Below are positions 43,202-51,526 of a DNA stretch of 64,000 bases, in pieces. The stretch comes from Bacillus sp. ISL-37 (GTDB lineage: Bacteria; Bacillota; Bacilli; Bacillales; Cytobacillaceae). The DNA is taken from positions 86,366-150,365 of the forward strand of contig NZ_JAGGQL010000008.1 of the NCBI RefSeq assembly GCF_018613315.1, given 5' to 3'. Each line of letters starts with the position of its first letter. The first letter of the stretch is position 1. Both the position numbers and the translations under genes were made by a program. The notes beneath the pieces are model-generated. The model was not told the origin of the DNA and ran no database searches. It saw nothing but the letters and a program-made list of their open reading frames with translations.

Positions 43202-43930
43202 TCACTTGGAAAACTGGGACAAGTATTTAAAATTCAGCCTGCTATGCTGCTGCAGCATAAAGGCGGTGGTAGTGGAGCCTTCTTTCCGAAGTGTATTCAG
43301 AGCTTTGATCATTTCCTCGGCTGTGCCTATTCCAATACCATGTCCATAATATAATCCATTTCCAAGGACTACAGCATTTTCTCCTCGCCAAATTGGTTTA
43401 TCAAAATCAGGATTCATGAAATACACCACATCGCCAGGGATAAACTCATTCCCTTCTAACGTTATGATGGCCAAATCAGGGTCATAATTCCAATTCCAAA
43501 CAAGCAGCCCTCTGAATAAATAATTGAAATCCGACAACCTTATTGAATCCAGAACGGCTTTGTAAAAAATGATAACCATTGCTGTGGAGCACTCGAATGC
43601 GTATTCCTGACCATTTTCATAAATATCATTAATCGCGTTAGAAGGCAGGACATTCGGATTCAACAAATAGCCCCTCGGTCCTTTTGTCCAATAAACTGGA
43701 TTGAACCTTGAATATTTGAAAGAGGTAAAGGCTACTGAAGCCTCCTTAAGCTTCAATGCCGCTTCAATGATATTCTCCCTCAGATTTATTTCGAAAAGAA
43801 GCTGAAAGGTTGTGTCATACTCAAACATCGTCAGGCTATTGTCTAGTTCATTGTATATTTCCTTCTGTTTCCCAGACAGATTCTGCAGCATCTGGCCGCT
43901 TGCCGAATCTGGAAACCGGATGATTATCAT
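43202..43930 (-). CDS. tgl: Spore-coat transglutaminase
   Basis: A 242-residue protein-glutamine gamma-glutamyltransferase close in length and sequence to B. subtilis Tgl (245), which crosslinks coat proteins through Gln-Lys bonds in the mother cell. The catalytic cysteine lies in YAFECSTAMVIIFY (~110); WRGENAVVLG and YGHGIGI near 180-200 hold the other conserved residues. ATG at 43930 lies six bases after AGGAGG. Expected late mother-cell regulation (SigK in B. subtilis); no promoter assigned. Confidence 0.93.
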   Translation of the reverse strand: MIIIRFPDSASGQMLQNLSGKQKEIYNELDNSLTMFEYDTTFQLLFEINLRENIIEAALKLKEASVAFTSFKYSRFNPVYWTKGPRGYLLNPNVLPSNAINDIYENGQEYAFECSTAMVIIFYKAVLDSIRLSDFNYLFRGLLVWNWNYDPDLAIITLEGNEFIPGDVVYFMNPDFDKPIWRGENAVVLGNGLYYGHGIGIGTAEEMIKALNTLRKEGSTTTAFMLQQHSRLNFKYLSQFSK

Positions 43931-44113
43931 CACACTCCTCCTCCATATTCCGCTAGTTAAACATACATTCTAACTATATGAAGGTGATTGGCTGAAAAGA
44001 CATTGAACAGAATCTTGAAACCATACAGGACTCGATCTTATTTACTTGCTGTAAGGAACCTGGATTGGCATTTTCCATCTTTCGACCTTTGAGTTAATCT
44101 CGACAATAAGTTT

Positions 44114-44138
44114 GTTTTAATTACCTATAAAAGGGTAT
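44114..44138 (+). promoter_or_regulatory. SigB-like promoter of the 42-residue gene
   Basis: GTTTTA (44114-44119) and a perfect SigB -10 GGGTAT (44133-44138), spacer 13; or TTTTAA with spacer 12. Confidence 0.6.
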
Positions 44139-44174
44139 TTTTATTATAATCACAGCGATAAGGAGGCTTTTATC

Positions 44175-44303
44175 ATGACAGAAAAAAATAAGAATAATAA
44201 CGACGGTTCAGCTGAACAGGAGAAGAAAAAGGAACACAACAAGGATATCGAGCCTCAAAGGGATCCTGTAAAACCTCAGCAAGAGTCAAATAGCAATAAA
44301 TAA
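44175..44303 (+). CDS. Very hydrophilic small protein (42 residues)
   Basis: ATG after AAGGAGGCTTTTATC. The 42-residue product is almost wholly Lys, Asn, Glu, Gln and Asp (MTEKNKNNNDGSAEQEKKKE...). No hydrophobic core, so probably disordered. A SigB-like promoter upstream suggests a stress-induced hydrophilin-like peptide, which is inference. Confidence 0.7.
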   Translation: MTEKNKNNNDGSAEQEKKKEHNKDIEPQRDPVKPQQESNSNK

Positions 44304-44366
44304 GTCATGTCTAGATGAAAATAATGCAAGATCCAGGCTTTTAAAAATCAAAGAGAGGTGAGCATC

Positions 44367-44606
44367 GTGGGAAAGGAAAATAAAAAGAACATTCCAGTTG
44401 ATAATACTCAAAACATGGACAACCCTGAGCAATATGAAACCAAGACAGAAAGTCTTCATGACAAATTCAAAAGTGAATTGACTGTGGATCCGATTCCGAT
44501 GGAGGACCTTAACCAGGAAAAACATGAGGAAAAGGATGGCCATCACTCAAAAGATTCTTCTTCAAGCGAAAAGAAATACAATGTAGATATCGACAATGAA
44601 TTATAA
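44367..44606 (+). CDS. Small hydrophilic protein (79 residues)
   Basis: GTG at 44367 lies eight bases after AGAGG; an earlier in-frame GTG at 44358 overlaps that site. The product is charged and disordered-looking (KENKKNIPVDNTQ ... EKHEEKDGHH), similar in style to the gene 63 bases upstream with which it may be co-transcribed. No family recognised. Followed by a strong terminator. Confidence 0.65.
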   Translation: MGKENKKNIPVDNTQNMDNPEQYETKTESLHDKFKSELTVDPIPMEDLNQEKHEEKDGHHSKDSSSSEKKYNVDIDNEL

Positions 44607-44610
44607 TAAT

Positions 44611-44637
44611 CGCCCTGGGAATCCCAGGGCTTTTTTG
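44611..44637 (+). terminator. Terminator after the hydrophilic small genes
   Basis: GCCCTGGGA / TCCCAGGGC stem followed by TTTTTT. Confidence 0.92.
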
Positions 44638-44664
44638 GTTTATGAAGCTTTAGAAAGAGAATAT
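44638..44664 (+). promoter_or_regulatory. Possible SigB promoter of the pyridoxamine-oxidase-like gene
   Basis: GTTTAT (44638-44643), 15-base spacer, GAATAT (44659-44664): five of six and four of six matches to SigB elements. The B. subtilis relative is a SigB gene. Confidence 0.4.
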
Positions 44665-44696
44665 TAAAAGCAGGTACAAAAAAAGGAGGAATTCAT

Positions 44697-45116
44697 ATGG
44701 ATAGTCAAAACTTAAAAGAAAAAATCACTCAGGTCCTTGGTGAATCGAAGGTTGGCACGCTGGCAACCGTAGTCGGGAATAAGCCACACTCCCGATACAT
44801 GACCTTTTTCAACGAGGATTTGACATTATACACTCCGACAAGCAAAGAAACGTACAAAGCGGAAGAGATTGAAAGGAACCCTTATGTTCATATCCTGCTC
44901 GGATATGAAGGTGAAGGAATGGGTGATGCCTATATCGAGGTACAGGGTAAAGCTTCAATCCGTGAAGAAGAGTCACTTAAGGAAAAATTCTGGAATGAGA
45001 AAATGGAGAAATGGATTGAGAGACCTAATGACCCAGAATACATTATTCTTGAAATAAAACCGGAAACCATTCGATTGATGAACGATAATGGAGAACCAGA
45101 AACAATGAATTTATAA
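44697..45116 (+). CDS. General stress protein 26-like (pyridoxamine-phosphate oxidase fold)
   Basis: A 139-residue split-barrel flavin/PLP-type protein like B. subtilis YdaG (general stress protein 26). Features are KVGTLATVVGNKPHSRYMTF near 20, LTLYTPTSK near 43, and the C-terminal IILEIKPETIRLM. The family binds flavin; the physiological reaction is unsettled. AAAGGAGG precedes the ATG. The stop codon lies inside the 8-bp target duplication of a MITE, so the insertion landed exactly at the end of the gene and kept the stop. Confidence 0.85.
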   Translation: MDSQNLKEKITQVLGESKVGTLATVVGNKPHSRYMTFFNEDLTLYTPTSKETYKAEEIERNPYVHILLGYEGEGMGDAYIEVQGKASIREEESLKEKFWNEKMEKWIERPNDPEYIILEIKPETIRLMNDNGEPETMNL

Positions 45117-45295
45117 GGCACTTTTCTCAAACTTTGTTGCTATTGAGTACAAAATTTGATTGAATAAATTCCTTCGTAAAGTTGATGCTTTTTATGAGAA
45201 AAGAGCATGCAAACTTAATACCGACCTGCAAAATGGCTATATATTACGTTAAAATTGGCTTTAGGATTTTAACAACAATCTTTACGAAAACAGCC
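45117..45295 (+). mobile_element. MITE copy B (179 bp), perfect 8-bp target duplication
   Basis: Ends GGCACTTTTC and GAAAACAGCC; flanked by ATTTATAA at 45109-45116 and 45296-45303. Same internal hairpins as copy A. It lies between the stress-protein stop codon and its terminator. Confidence 0.93.
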
Positions 45296-45309
45296 ATTTA
45301 TAATCACCG

Positions 45310-45343
45310 CCAGGAGATGGAGCTATCCCATCTCCTCCTTTTT
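45310..45343 (+). terminator. Terminator after the stress-protein gene and MITE
   Basis: AGGAGATGG / CCCATCTCCT stem followed by CCTTTTTTGG. Confidence 0.88.
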
Positions 45344-45433
45344 TGGATGTTTTGTCAAACTTTTGTTGAATTTATATCGTAAATACGTATTGATATAAAT
45401 ATATTAATATCGTAATCTATTGGTAGATCCTAT

Positions 45434-45518
45434 TTGTGAATAATTTCACAATTAATCCCACATAAACTACCAGGTAATTATTTATTTTTTTTACTTATAC
45501 ATGTGAATTATTTCACAA
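45434..45518 (+). promoter_or_regulatory. Two Rex boxes in front of ndh
   Basis: TTGTGAATAATTTCACAA (45434-45451) is a perfect Rex operator (TTGTGAA-N4-TTCACAA). ATGTGAATTATTTCACAA (45501-45518) matches except at the first base. Centres are 67 bases apart, allowing looping. A -10-like TATACA abuts the second box. Rex is released by high NADH, so the NADH dehydrogenase would be induced when NADH rises. Confidence 0.92.
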
Positions 45519-45544
45519 TAAACAACCAGAAAGAAGGAATAACG

Positions 45545-46774
45545 ATGCAAACTCCAAAAGTAGTCATTTTAGGTGCAGGATATGGTGGACTCATAACTAG
45601 CCGCCAGCTTGAAAAAACTTTACGGAACGGCGAAGCTCAAGTTACTTTGATCAATAAACATGATTATCACTATATTTCTACTCAACTGCATAAGACAGGT
45701 GCGGGCACTGCCTCAGACGAAAAAATCACCTTACATATACCTGACCTTCTTAAGACAGATAAAATCCAATTCAAAAAAGGAACAATACAAGGTGTAGACT
45801 TTACTTCAAAGAAAGTCCAGCTCGAGTCTGGTGAATTTATCGATTATGATTACCTAATGATTGGCCTTGGTTTCGATGTAAGTACGTTCGGTATTCCTGG
45901 TGTTGAAGAAAATGCTTTTAAAATCAAAAGTTTCAGGAGTACGAAGGCCATATACAATCATATGCTGAGACAGTTCGCAGCGTATAAAGAGGACCTTGAC
46001 CCTTCAAGACTGACTTTTGCTGTTGCCGGTGCAGGCTTTACCGGAATAGAAATGATTGGCGAACTTATAGAAGCGATGCCAAAGCTTTGTCTCAAATATG
46101 AAATACCTGTTTCGGCGACAAGAATTATCAATATAGAAGCGTCTGCATCCGTTCTGCCAGGATTCGATAAAGAGGCAATAGATTTTACAGAAAGCTATTT
46201 TAAAAAGAATAGTGTAGAGCTGATGACCTCTACGAAGATCCTTGAATGTTCTCCGACTTCCATAACATTGGACAACGGCGAAGAACTTCCTTCAAGGACA
46301 TTGATTTGGTCGGGAGGTGTCCGGGGCAATACCCTCCTTGAAAAACTGGATTTGCCTATTTCGAAGGGCCGCATCATCATTGATAAGTTTTTACGGGTAA
46401 AAGGAATGGAAAATGTTTTTTGTATCGGAGACGCTGCGTTATTCGTGAAAGATGATGGAACCCCACTCCCTCCGACTGCGCAAGTGGCCATTCAACAGGC
46501 AGAGGTTTGTGGACCAAATTTAATTGCCAGCTTGAGAGGTGAACAACTCAAAGCATTCGAATACCACCACAAAGGTACAGTCGCTTCCATCGGTAACAAA
46601 GCAGCTGTCGGAAAAGTCTTCGGTTTGAAGATTAGCGGTTTATTCGCTGCCTTAATGAAGCAGGTTATCGAAGCTCGTTACCTTTTCGTTCTTGGAGGAG
46701 CAGGACTGGTCATCAAGCAATTCCTGAAGGTTGGAAAGCCACATTCAGAGTTGGCTATTTCCAAACAAAAATAA
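45545..46774 (+). CDS. ndh: Type II NADH dehydrogenase
   Basis: A 409-residue two-dinucleotide-binding flavoprotein like B. subtilis Ndh (YjlD). It has the FAD motif VVILGAGYGGL at the N-terminus, the second Rossmann motif AVAGAGFTGIE (~165), and VFCIGDAALF (~298) near the FAD ribityl site, then PPTAQVAIQQ. It oxidises NADH at the membrane and reduces menaquinone without pumping protons. ATG at 45545 lies after GAAGGA; a GTG at 45503 would begin inside the Rex box. The yjlC partner of B. subtilis is absent. Confidence 0.9.
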   Translation: MQTPKVVILGAGYGGLITSRQLEKTLRNGEAQVTLINKHDYHYISTQLHKTGAGTASDEKITLHIPDLLKTDKIQFKKGTIQGVDFTSKKVQLESGEFIDYDYLMIGLGFDVSTFGIPGVEENAFKIKSFRSTKAIYNHMLRQFAAYKEDLDPSRLTFAVAGAGFTGIEMIGELIEAMPKLCLKYEIPVSATRIINIEASASVLPGFDKEAIDFTESYFKKNSVELMTSTKILECSPTSITLDNGEELPSRTLIWSGGVRGNTLLEKLDLPISKGRIIIDKFLRVKGMENVFCIGDAALFVKDDGTPLPPTAQVAIQQAEVCGPNLIASLRGEQLKAFEYHHKGTVASIGNKAAVGKVFGLKISGLFAALMKQVIEARYLFVLGGAGLVIKQFLKVGKPHSELAISKQK

Positions 46775-46813
46775 CGATTCAGCGATGTTTTCACCTTGAT
46801 TGTTATTAACCCT

Positions 46814-46850
46814 AAAAAGCATCGGAGCCTCATGGCCTCGATGCTTAATT
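46814..46850. terminator. Bidirectional terminator
   Basis: AAGCATCG(G)AG and CTCGATGCTT form a long stem with AT-rich flanks, between convergent ndh and the peptidase gene. Confidence 0.8.
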
Positions 46851-47411
46851 TTGTGAAGCAGTCAATGCATCTTCCGGAGGACGGTGGCCGCGTTTCAAGT
46901 CATTTATTGTCAGGCCAAATCGCATTTCCAGGTGCGGATAATCCTTAAAGTGTGTCCAGTCTCCTCCCCAAGTAAATCCCAGCTCCTTGGCAATGCCTAC
47001 TACTTCCATCCAATCTGATTTCCCATTGCCATTTCCGTCATAAGTAGTGTCCCATAGGGCTTTTCCTTGTTTATTCAATAACGCGAAGTCGATTGCCAGA
47101 CCAAAATTATGGTAAGACTCCCCGCCTTTAGCATGTGTGACTATTTGGCCATCTTTAGATCTTCCCTTTTCATATAACTGATTCTGTTCTTCAAAACTCC
47201 GGAAACCATCAGTTACCAAGACCCTTATGCCTCTCTCTGCTGCCATCTGGACGAGCACATCCTTATTCTCCTGGACAACTGGATGCAGTTCCTGTGGCAA
47301 AGGAACATCCTCATTAATTTCAGGCTGGGTGAGGAATTGATAATATAAAAGGAGCGCAACCACAATCAGCAAAAAAGTGATGGATGCGTTCCCAAATAAT
47401 TTCTTTTTCAC
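46845..47411 (-). CDS. cwlK: Peptidoglycan L,D-type endopeptidase/carboxypeptidase, CwlK-like
   Basis: A 188-residue M15C peptidase like B. subtilis CwlK (L-alanyl-D-glutamate endopeptidase). One N-terminal membrane anchor (~10-28), then the zinc motif SYHNFGLAIDFA (~98) and the distal GGDWTHFKDYPHLEM (~150), which supply the two His and Asp ligands. It acts on the wall outside the cell. GTG start at 47411 after AAAGGA. Monocistronic. Confidence 0.88.
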   Translation of the reverse strand: MKKKLFGNASITFLLIVVALLLYYQFLTQPEINEDVPLPQELHPVVQENKDVLVQMAAERGIRVLVTDGFRSFEEQNQLYEKGRSKDGQIVTHAKGGESYHNFGLAIDFALLNKQGKALWDTTYDGNGNGKSDWMEVVGIAKELGFTWGGDWTHFKDYPHLEMRFGLTINDLKRGHRPPEDALTASQN

Positions 47412-47496
47412 GTTAAAATTCCTTTCAGCTATTCTTTTAATCTATTATATAACGAATTCCCTCCATTCTTGGTTTCATGGAATTTTTTTCAAGTTA

Positions 47497-47526
47497 AAAA
47501 ACCTGGCAGTAGATTTTGCCAGGCAG
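47497..47526 (-). terminator. Terminator after the GDSL lipase gene
   Basis: CCTGGCA / TGCCAGG stem followed by TTTTTTAAC on the minus strand. Confidence 0.85.
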
Positions 47527-47566
47527 TCATCCTATAGCAAAGCCTTATATAAAAAATCCGGAGATT

Positions 47567-48277
47567 CTATTCAAACCTGTATTTATCTAAAATGCGATCA
47601 GTGATCAGTTTGTATCCTTTATCATTCAAATGAAGCGAATCACTGAAATATTGTTGTTTATCTTTCCCTTTAAACAGATCATTGGTTGGGATGTAAACGA
47701 CCCTTTTTTCATTTTTTGCGATTTTTTTTATTTTTTCATTCCAATCATCAATCACCGCTTCAATTGCGGCACTGTCGGGGTAGGGATTATAGAGACCCAG
47801 CAGGAGGATCGGCGCTTTCTCGTTTTTATCACTCAAAATATTGAGAATTGCCCTCAAGTTCCGCACATAATCTGCCTGCCCTTTTTCTATTTCCCCATGC
47901 TTCAGATTGTCTAAATTCCCGCCATTGCTATTGATCAAATCATTAGTACCGATAAAAAGGATAAAATAGTTTGCTTCATCAAGTTTTCCTCTAATACTGA
48001 CATCAGATAGCTGGGTAAGGATACCAGAAGATTCAAGACCATAAATAGCTTCATTATCAAAGTTGTAGTACTTTTTGTTTTGGTTGTTCAACTTGGTTTG
48101 CAGTGTATCAATATAACCCGAGCCCTTCTGATCACCATAGCCATAAGTGAGCGAGTCTCCGAATGCTACTACCAGCCTGTCCCCTTCCCCTTTTTTAGGG
48201 TTGACCATATTGAATGCAGCCAGTGAGACGAAAATAAGTAGTATAAGAGATGAAATAAGTACTGTTTTTTTCTTCAT
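47567..48277 (-). CDS. SGNH/GDSL-type lipase or esterase, YpmR-like
   Basis: A 236-residue exported or membrane-tethered hydrolase. N-terminal hydrophobic segment (5-22), then the four SGNH blocks: GDSLTYG (Ser 42), a Gly in block II, IGTNDL (~115, Asn) and DSLHLNDKGY (~215, Asp and His). Closest in feel to B. subtilis YpmR. The ATG at 48277 follows AAGGGG; an earlier in-frame start to 48352 lacks a site. Substrate unknown. Confidence 0.85.
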   Translation of the reverse strand: MKKKTVLISSLILLIFVSLAAFNMVNPKKGEGDRLVVAFGDSLTYGYGDQKGSGYIDTLQTKLNNQNKKYYNFDNEAIYGLESSGILTQLSDVSIRGKLDEANYFILFIGTNDLINSNGGNLDNLKHGEIEKGQADYVRNLRAILNILSDKNEKAPILLLGLYNPYPDSAAIEAVIDDWNEKIKKIAKNEKRVVYIPTNDLFKGKDKQQYFSDSLHLNDKGYKLITDRILDKYRFE

Positions 48278-48482
48278 GATGTGCCCCTTCTCTAATTCTT
48301 TATACCTTAATACCCAGCATGAAATGAACATGAAACAAGAAGAATTCACCATTAAACTTCTTCTTGCTAATGCTTCGTCAACGTGTTATATTTATCAAGC
48401 GATGAGCTGAATTGTGTAAGCCGACAGACACTCTTTTATGGAAATGCACGATGTGGCGTGCAGTCAGTCGCCTCAATACGCA

Positions 48483-48512
48483 GAAAAGACGCCTTTTGGG
48501 CGTCTTTTCTTA
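48483..48512 (-). terminator. Terminator after the YsnF-like gene
   Basis: AAAAGACGCC / GGCGTCTTTT 10-bp stem with CTTATTTTCC-like T-rich flanks. Confidence 0.9.
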
Positions 48513-48526
48513 TTTTCCAGGATTAT

Positions 48527-49510
48527 TTACTTTTTCTTGTAACCGTCACGGTACATACCTGAAGGATTATTTAAACCGTCACGGTCTAGGTCAGTTGAAT
48601 TTTTAAGAGAGTCACGATTGCGGTCAAGGTCTGCTTCATTGACCACACGATCGTCGTCAGATTCGAGATGTGCTTCTTCATGCTTTACACTTTCGACGAC
48701 TTGTTCAGTATCTGTCACTTCTCGCTTACCAATGACAAGCTCTTCAGAAACAACCGGTTTCTTGGTAACCTCTACCTTCTCTTCCATAATAGGTACACGG
48801 ATCGTTTCATCGTCATCAACCGAAGCATCCATGCCAGAAGCAGTCTCATTCACATCACGTCTCTCCACGTAAACTTCTTCACGTGTGACTGGAATGTTTA
48901 CTTTCTGCTGCTCTTCTACTACTTCCTTGTGGACTTCAACTTCACCTGCCTGTACCCTTTCTTTGGATACATCAAGCTGCTCTTCTCTTAACCTCAATGT
49001 CTGCTCATCAGTATCATCATAAGTTCCTCTCACTGAAGTATCAATATTATCATTTGTTCCTGTCACTGAAGTATCAGTATTATAAGCTCCTGTTACTGAT
49101 GTATCGGTTACATATCCTGTTTCTTCAACATCAAGGCCAGATGCAGCCGTTTCTGCTAAAAGGATGATGCGTCCATTTCGGACATCTTCTTCGTATTCTC
49201 TTGCCGCGTCATCTGTTAAGCCTACACCGACCAGACGATCGGAAATGGAAGGCTCATTGCCGCCCAAATTTCTGTCTGCGTCCAATGCTGTCATCAAGCT
49301 TTGCCAGAATCCGCCTTCCCTATGGTCGTCAGTATCAGTTCCGATATTTTCAGTCGTTACACCTGTTCTGCTTTCAAGTGCAGTGGTAACATCATTTGTA
49401 TCACCGATGATTGAGAAATCCTGAACGGCATAGCCTTTGTTTTTATGTTCTTCAATTGCTTCAATTAGTTCTGTTTGATTATCATATACTCCAACTACTT
49501 TTTTAGCCAT
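48527..49510 (-). CDS. YflT + DUF2382 stress protein (YsnF-like)
   Basis: A 327-residue protein with an N-terminal YflT-type (general stress protein 17M) domain (KKVVGVYDNQTELIEAIEEHK ... VEED, 1-115), a linker with a repeated DTSVTG/DTSVRG motif (~140-170), and a C-terminal DUF2382 domain (~180-285; RLREEQLDVSKERVQAGEVEV). B. subtilis YsnF and YflT are SigB-controlled general stress proteins. The ATG at 49510 follows GGAGG. A SigB-like promoter lies 55-80 bases upstream. Biochemical role unknown. Confidence 0.88.
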   Translation of the reverse strand: MAKKVVGVYDNQTELIEAIEEHKNKGYAVQDFSIIGDTNDVTTALESRTGVTTENIGTDTDDHREGGFWQSLMTALDADRNLGGNEPSISDRLVGVGLTDDAAREYEEDVRNGRIILLAETAASGLDVEETGYVTDTSVTGAYNTDTSVTGTNDNIDTSVRGTYDDTDEQTLRLREEQLDVSKERVQAGEVEVHKEVVEEQQKVNIPVTREEVYVERRDVNETASGMDASVDDDETIRVPIMEEKVEVTKKPVVSEELVIGKREVTDTEQVVESVKHEEAHLESDDDRVVNEADLDRNRDSLKNSTDLDRDGLNNPSGMYRDGYKKK

Positions 49511-49565
49511 TTTAAATTCCTCCATTTCAATTTATGATTCATCCGGTTGCCCCGGTAGTGTATTC

Positions 49566-49592
49566 TTACCCGGCATGGACAGGAACTCAAAC
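49566..49592 (-). promoter_or_regulatory. SigB promoter of the YsnF-like gene
   Basis: GTTTGA (49587-49592) and GGGTAA (49566-49571) on the minus strand with a 15-base spacer: one mismatch in each to GTTTAA/GGGTAT. Confidence 0.7.
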
Positions 49593-49635
49593 TATTTAGG
49601 ACTTGCCAATATTAGCCACGTCCTTTTTAGAACAA

Positions 49636-49820
49636 GGCTGTTTTCTCAAACTTTGTTGCTATGGACTACAAAATAGGAATGAATAACCTTTTTTTCTTCG
49701 CAAAGTTGACTCTTTCTTTTGAGAAAAGAGCATGCAAACTTAATACCGACCGGCAAAATGACTTTATATTACGTTAAAATCAACTTTAGGATTTTAACAA
49801 CTATCTATACGAAAACAGCA
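49636..49820 (+). mobile_element. MITE copy C (185 bp)
   Basis: Ends GGCTGTTTTC and GAAAACAGCA; flanked by TAGAACAA (49628-49635) and TAGATCAA (49821-49828), a target duplication with one change. Same internal hairpins as copies A and B. Lies between the SigB promoter of the YsnF-like gene and the terminator of the CorC-like gene. Confidence 0.9.
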
Positions 49821-49827
49821 TAGATCA

Positions 49828-49858
49828 AAAAGAAAAAGCCGGAATTAGTCCGGCTTTT
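49828..49858 (-). terminator. Terminator after the CorC/HlyC-like gene
   Basis: AAAAGCCGGA / TCCGGCTTTT stem followed by TCTTTTTG on the minus strand. Confidence 0.9.
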
Positions 49859-51161
49859 CATCTGCGTCCATTTTTAAAACCTCTAAATAGGCAATATGAT
49901 ATTCGTCGATTTCGATAATCTTGAAAATATAGCCTTGTTCCTCGATTTCATCACCAATTTCGGCATCAATGTTCTTTGTCATGAACCATCCGCCTATAGT
50001 ATCTACTTCTTCTTCTGATATATAGATTCCTAATAGGTCATTTACTTCATCAATCAAAACTCTTGAGCTGAATAGATAGTGGTTTTCATTTACTTTTCTG
50101 ATTTCGGCGATTTCGTCCACATCAAATTCATCACGGATGTCTCCAACAATCTCTTCAAGTATGTCCTCGACAGTCACCAGTCCGGATGTGCCGCCATATT
50201 CATCAATCAAAATGGCCATATGGATGCGCTCTTTCTGCATTTTGACGAGCAAATCATGGATTGGAATGGTTTCGATGACTCTGATGACAGGCTTAATAAA
50301 TGATGACAGAATCGATTCTTTTTGAAGATCCTTACGTGTCAATTTAGCAGTGAGTATCTCCTTTATATTGATCATCCCTACTATATTGTCCTTCTCGCCA
50401 TCTATGACTGGATATCGTGTATATTTCTCTTTTTGGATCACATCAATAATTGTATCGATATCATCAGAAATATCAAACGTGACAATTTCAGTCCGGGGCA
50501 CCATGATTTCTTTGGCTATTCGCTCATCAAACTCAAATATATTATTAACATAGTTCAGTTCATTTTGATTGATCTCACCACTTTCATAGCTCTCCGACAA
50601 CAGAATCCGGAGCTCTTCCTCAGAATGGGCAATTTCATGCTCAGATGCAGACTTTAAACCAAACAAGCCGACTAGAATCCTGGCTGATCCATTCAATGCC
50701 CAAATGAACGGGTACATAATTTTATAAAACCCGATGATTGGCTTGGAAAATGCAAGGGTAACTGCCTCCGCTTTTTGAATTGCTACCGTTTTTGGGGCCA
50801 GCTCCCCAACTACCACATGCAAAAAAGTGATCGAAGCAAAGGCGATTCCGAACGATAAAATACTGGATAATGACGGATTAAGATGAAAGTTCTCAAAAAC
50901 AGGATGAAGCATTTTTTCAACCGTCGGCTCCCCGAGCCAACCCAGACCGAGGGCTGTAATCGTAATACCAAGCTGGCACGCAGATAAATACTCATCGAGA
51001 TGTGTGACTACGTGCTTTGCGGATTGTGCTCCTTGTCTTCCTTCAGTGATAAGCTGGTCAATTCTTGAACTCCTCACCTTTACAATCGCAAACTCTGTCG
51101 CTACGAAAAAGCCAGTTAACGCAATTAATAAAACAACTAAAAACAAATTAGTAATAATCAA
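49845..51161 (-). CDS. HlyC/CorC-family membrane protein (DUF21 + CBS pair + CorC_HlyC)
   Basis: A 438-residue protein like B. subtilis YqhB/YrkA/MpfA. DUF21 with four segments (1-190), two CBS domains (~200-340; [37 protein letters not shown]) and a C-terminal CorC_HlyC module (~350-430). Members affect magnesium or other divalent ion efflux. The start is a TTG at 51161, aligned with the B. subtilis start; the perfect GGAGGTGA is 27 bases upstream, which is unusual and discussed as a finding. The 365-base gap upstream has a TATAAT (51281-51286) but no other recognised feature. Confidence 0.87.
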   Translation of the reverse strand: MIITNLFLVVLLIALTGFFVATEFAIVKVRSSRIDQLITEGRQGAQSAKHVVTHLDEYLSACQLGITITALGLGWLGEPTVEKMLHPVFENFHLNPSLSSILSFGIAFASITFLHVVVGELAPKTVAIQKAEAVTLAFSKPIIGFYKIMYPFIWALNGSARILVGLFGLKSASEHEIAHSEEELRILLSESYESGEINQNELNYVNNIFEFDERIAKEIMVPRTEIVTFDISDDIDTIIDVIQKEKYTRYPVIDGEKDNIVGMINIKEILTAKLTRKDLQKESILSSFIKPVIRVIETIPIHDLLVKMQKERIHMAILIDEYGGTSGLVTVEDILEEIVGDIRDEFDVDEIAEIRKVNENHYLFSSRVLIDEVNDLLGIYISEEEVDTIGGWFMTKNIDAEIGDEIEEQGYIFKIIEIDEYHIAYLEVLKMDADEKPD

Positions 51162-51526
51162 TGGGCAAGCCCTACATTCGTAAGGCAGTCACCTCCTAGA
51201 AGACAGTACTCCATTCATAACGGAATGATGATCAAAGGAATGTATTCCTTCAGCACCATGATTTTTTGTCCATTTTTTAAATTATACCCTTATAATAAAC
51301 ACCTAACGCATAATAGAGGAAAAACGTGAATCAATCCATACTTATTATTGGTAGGTAGACAAGAATATATCATAATATAGGCTTTTTTCTCATTTATTAA
51401 GGTACTTATTTAATGGTTTTCTGTCTAGAGTGTTAAGCACTAGCGATTTTCTAAAGTCACCAAAAATCGAGGCACAACAAAATGTTCTTTTAAAGATAAG
51501 CTGTAATTCAGGGGTGAACCATGTGA

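Noticed and set aside
45182..45382. Plus-strand frame across MITE copy B and beyond
   Set aside because: Lies in the element and its flank; no ribosome-binding site and not kept in the other copies.
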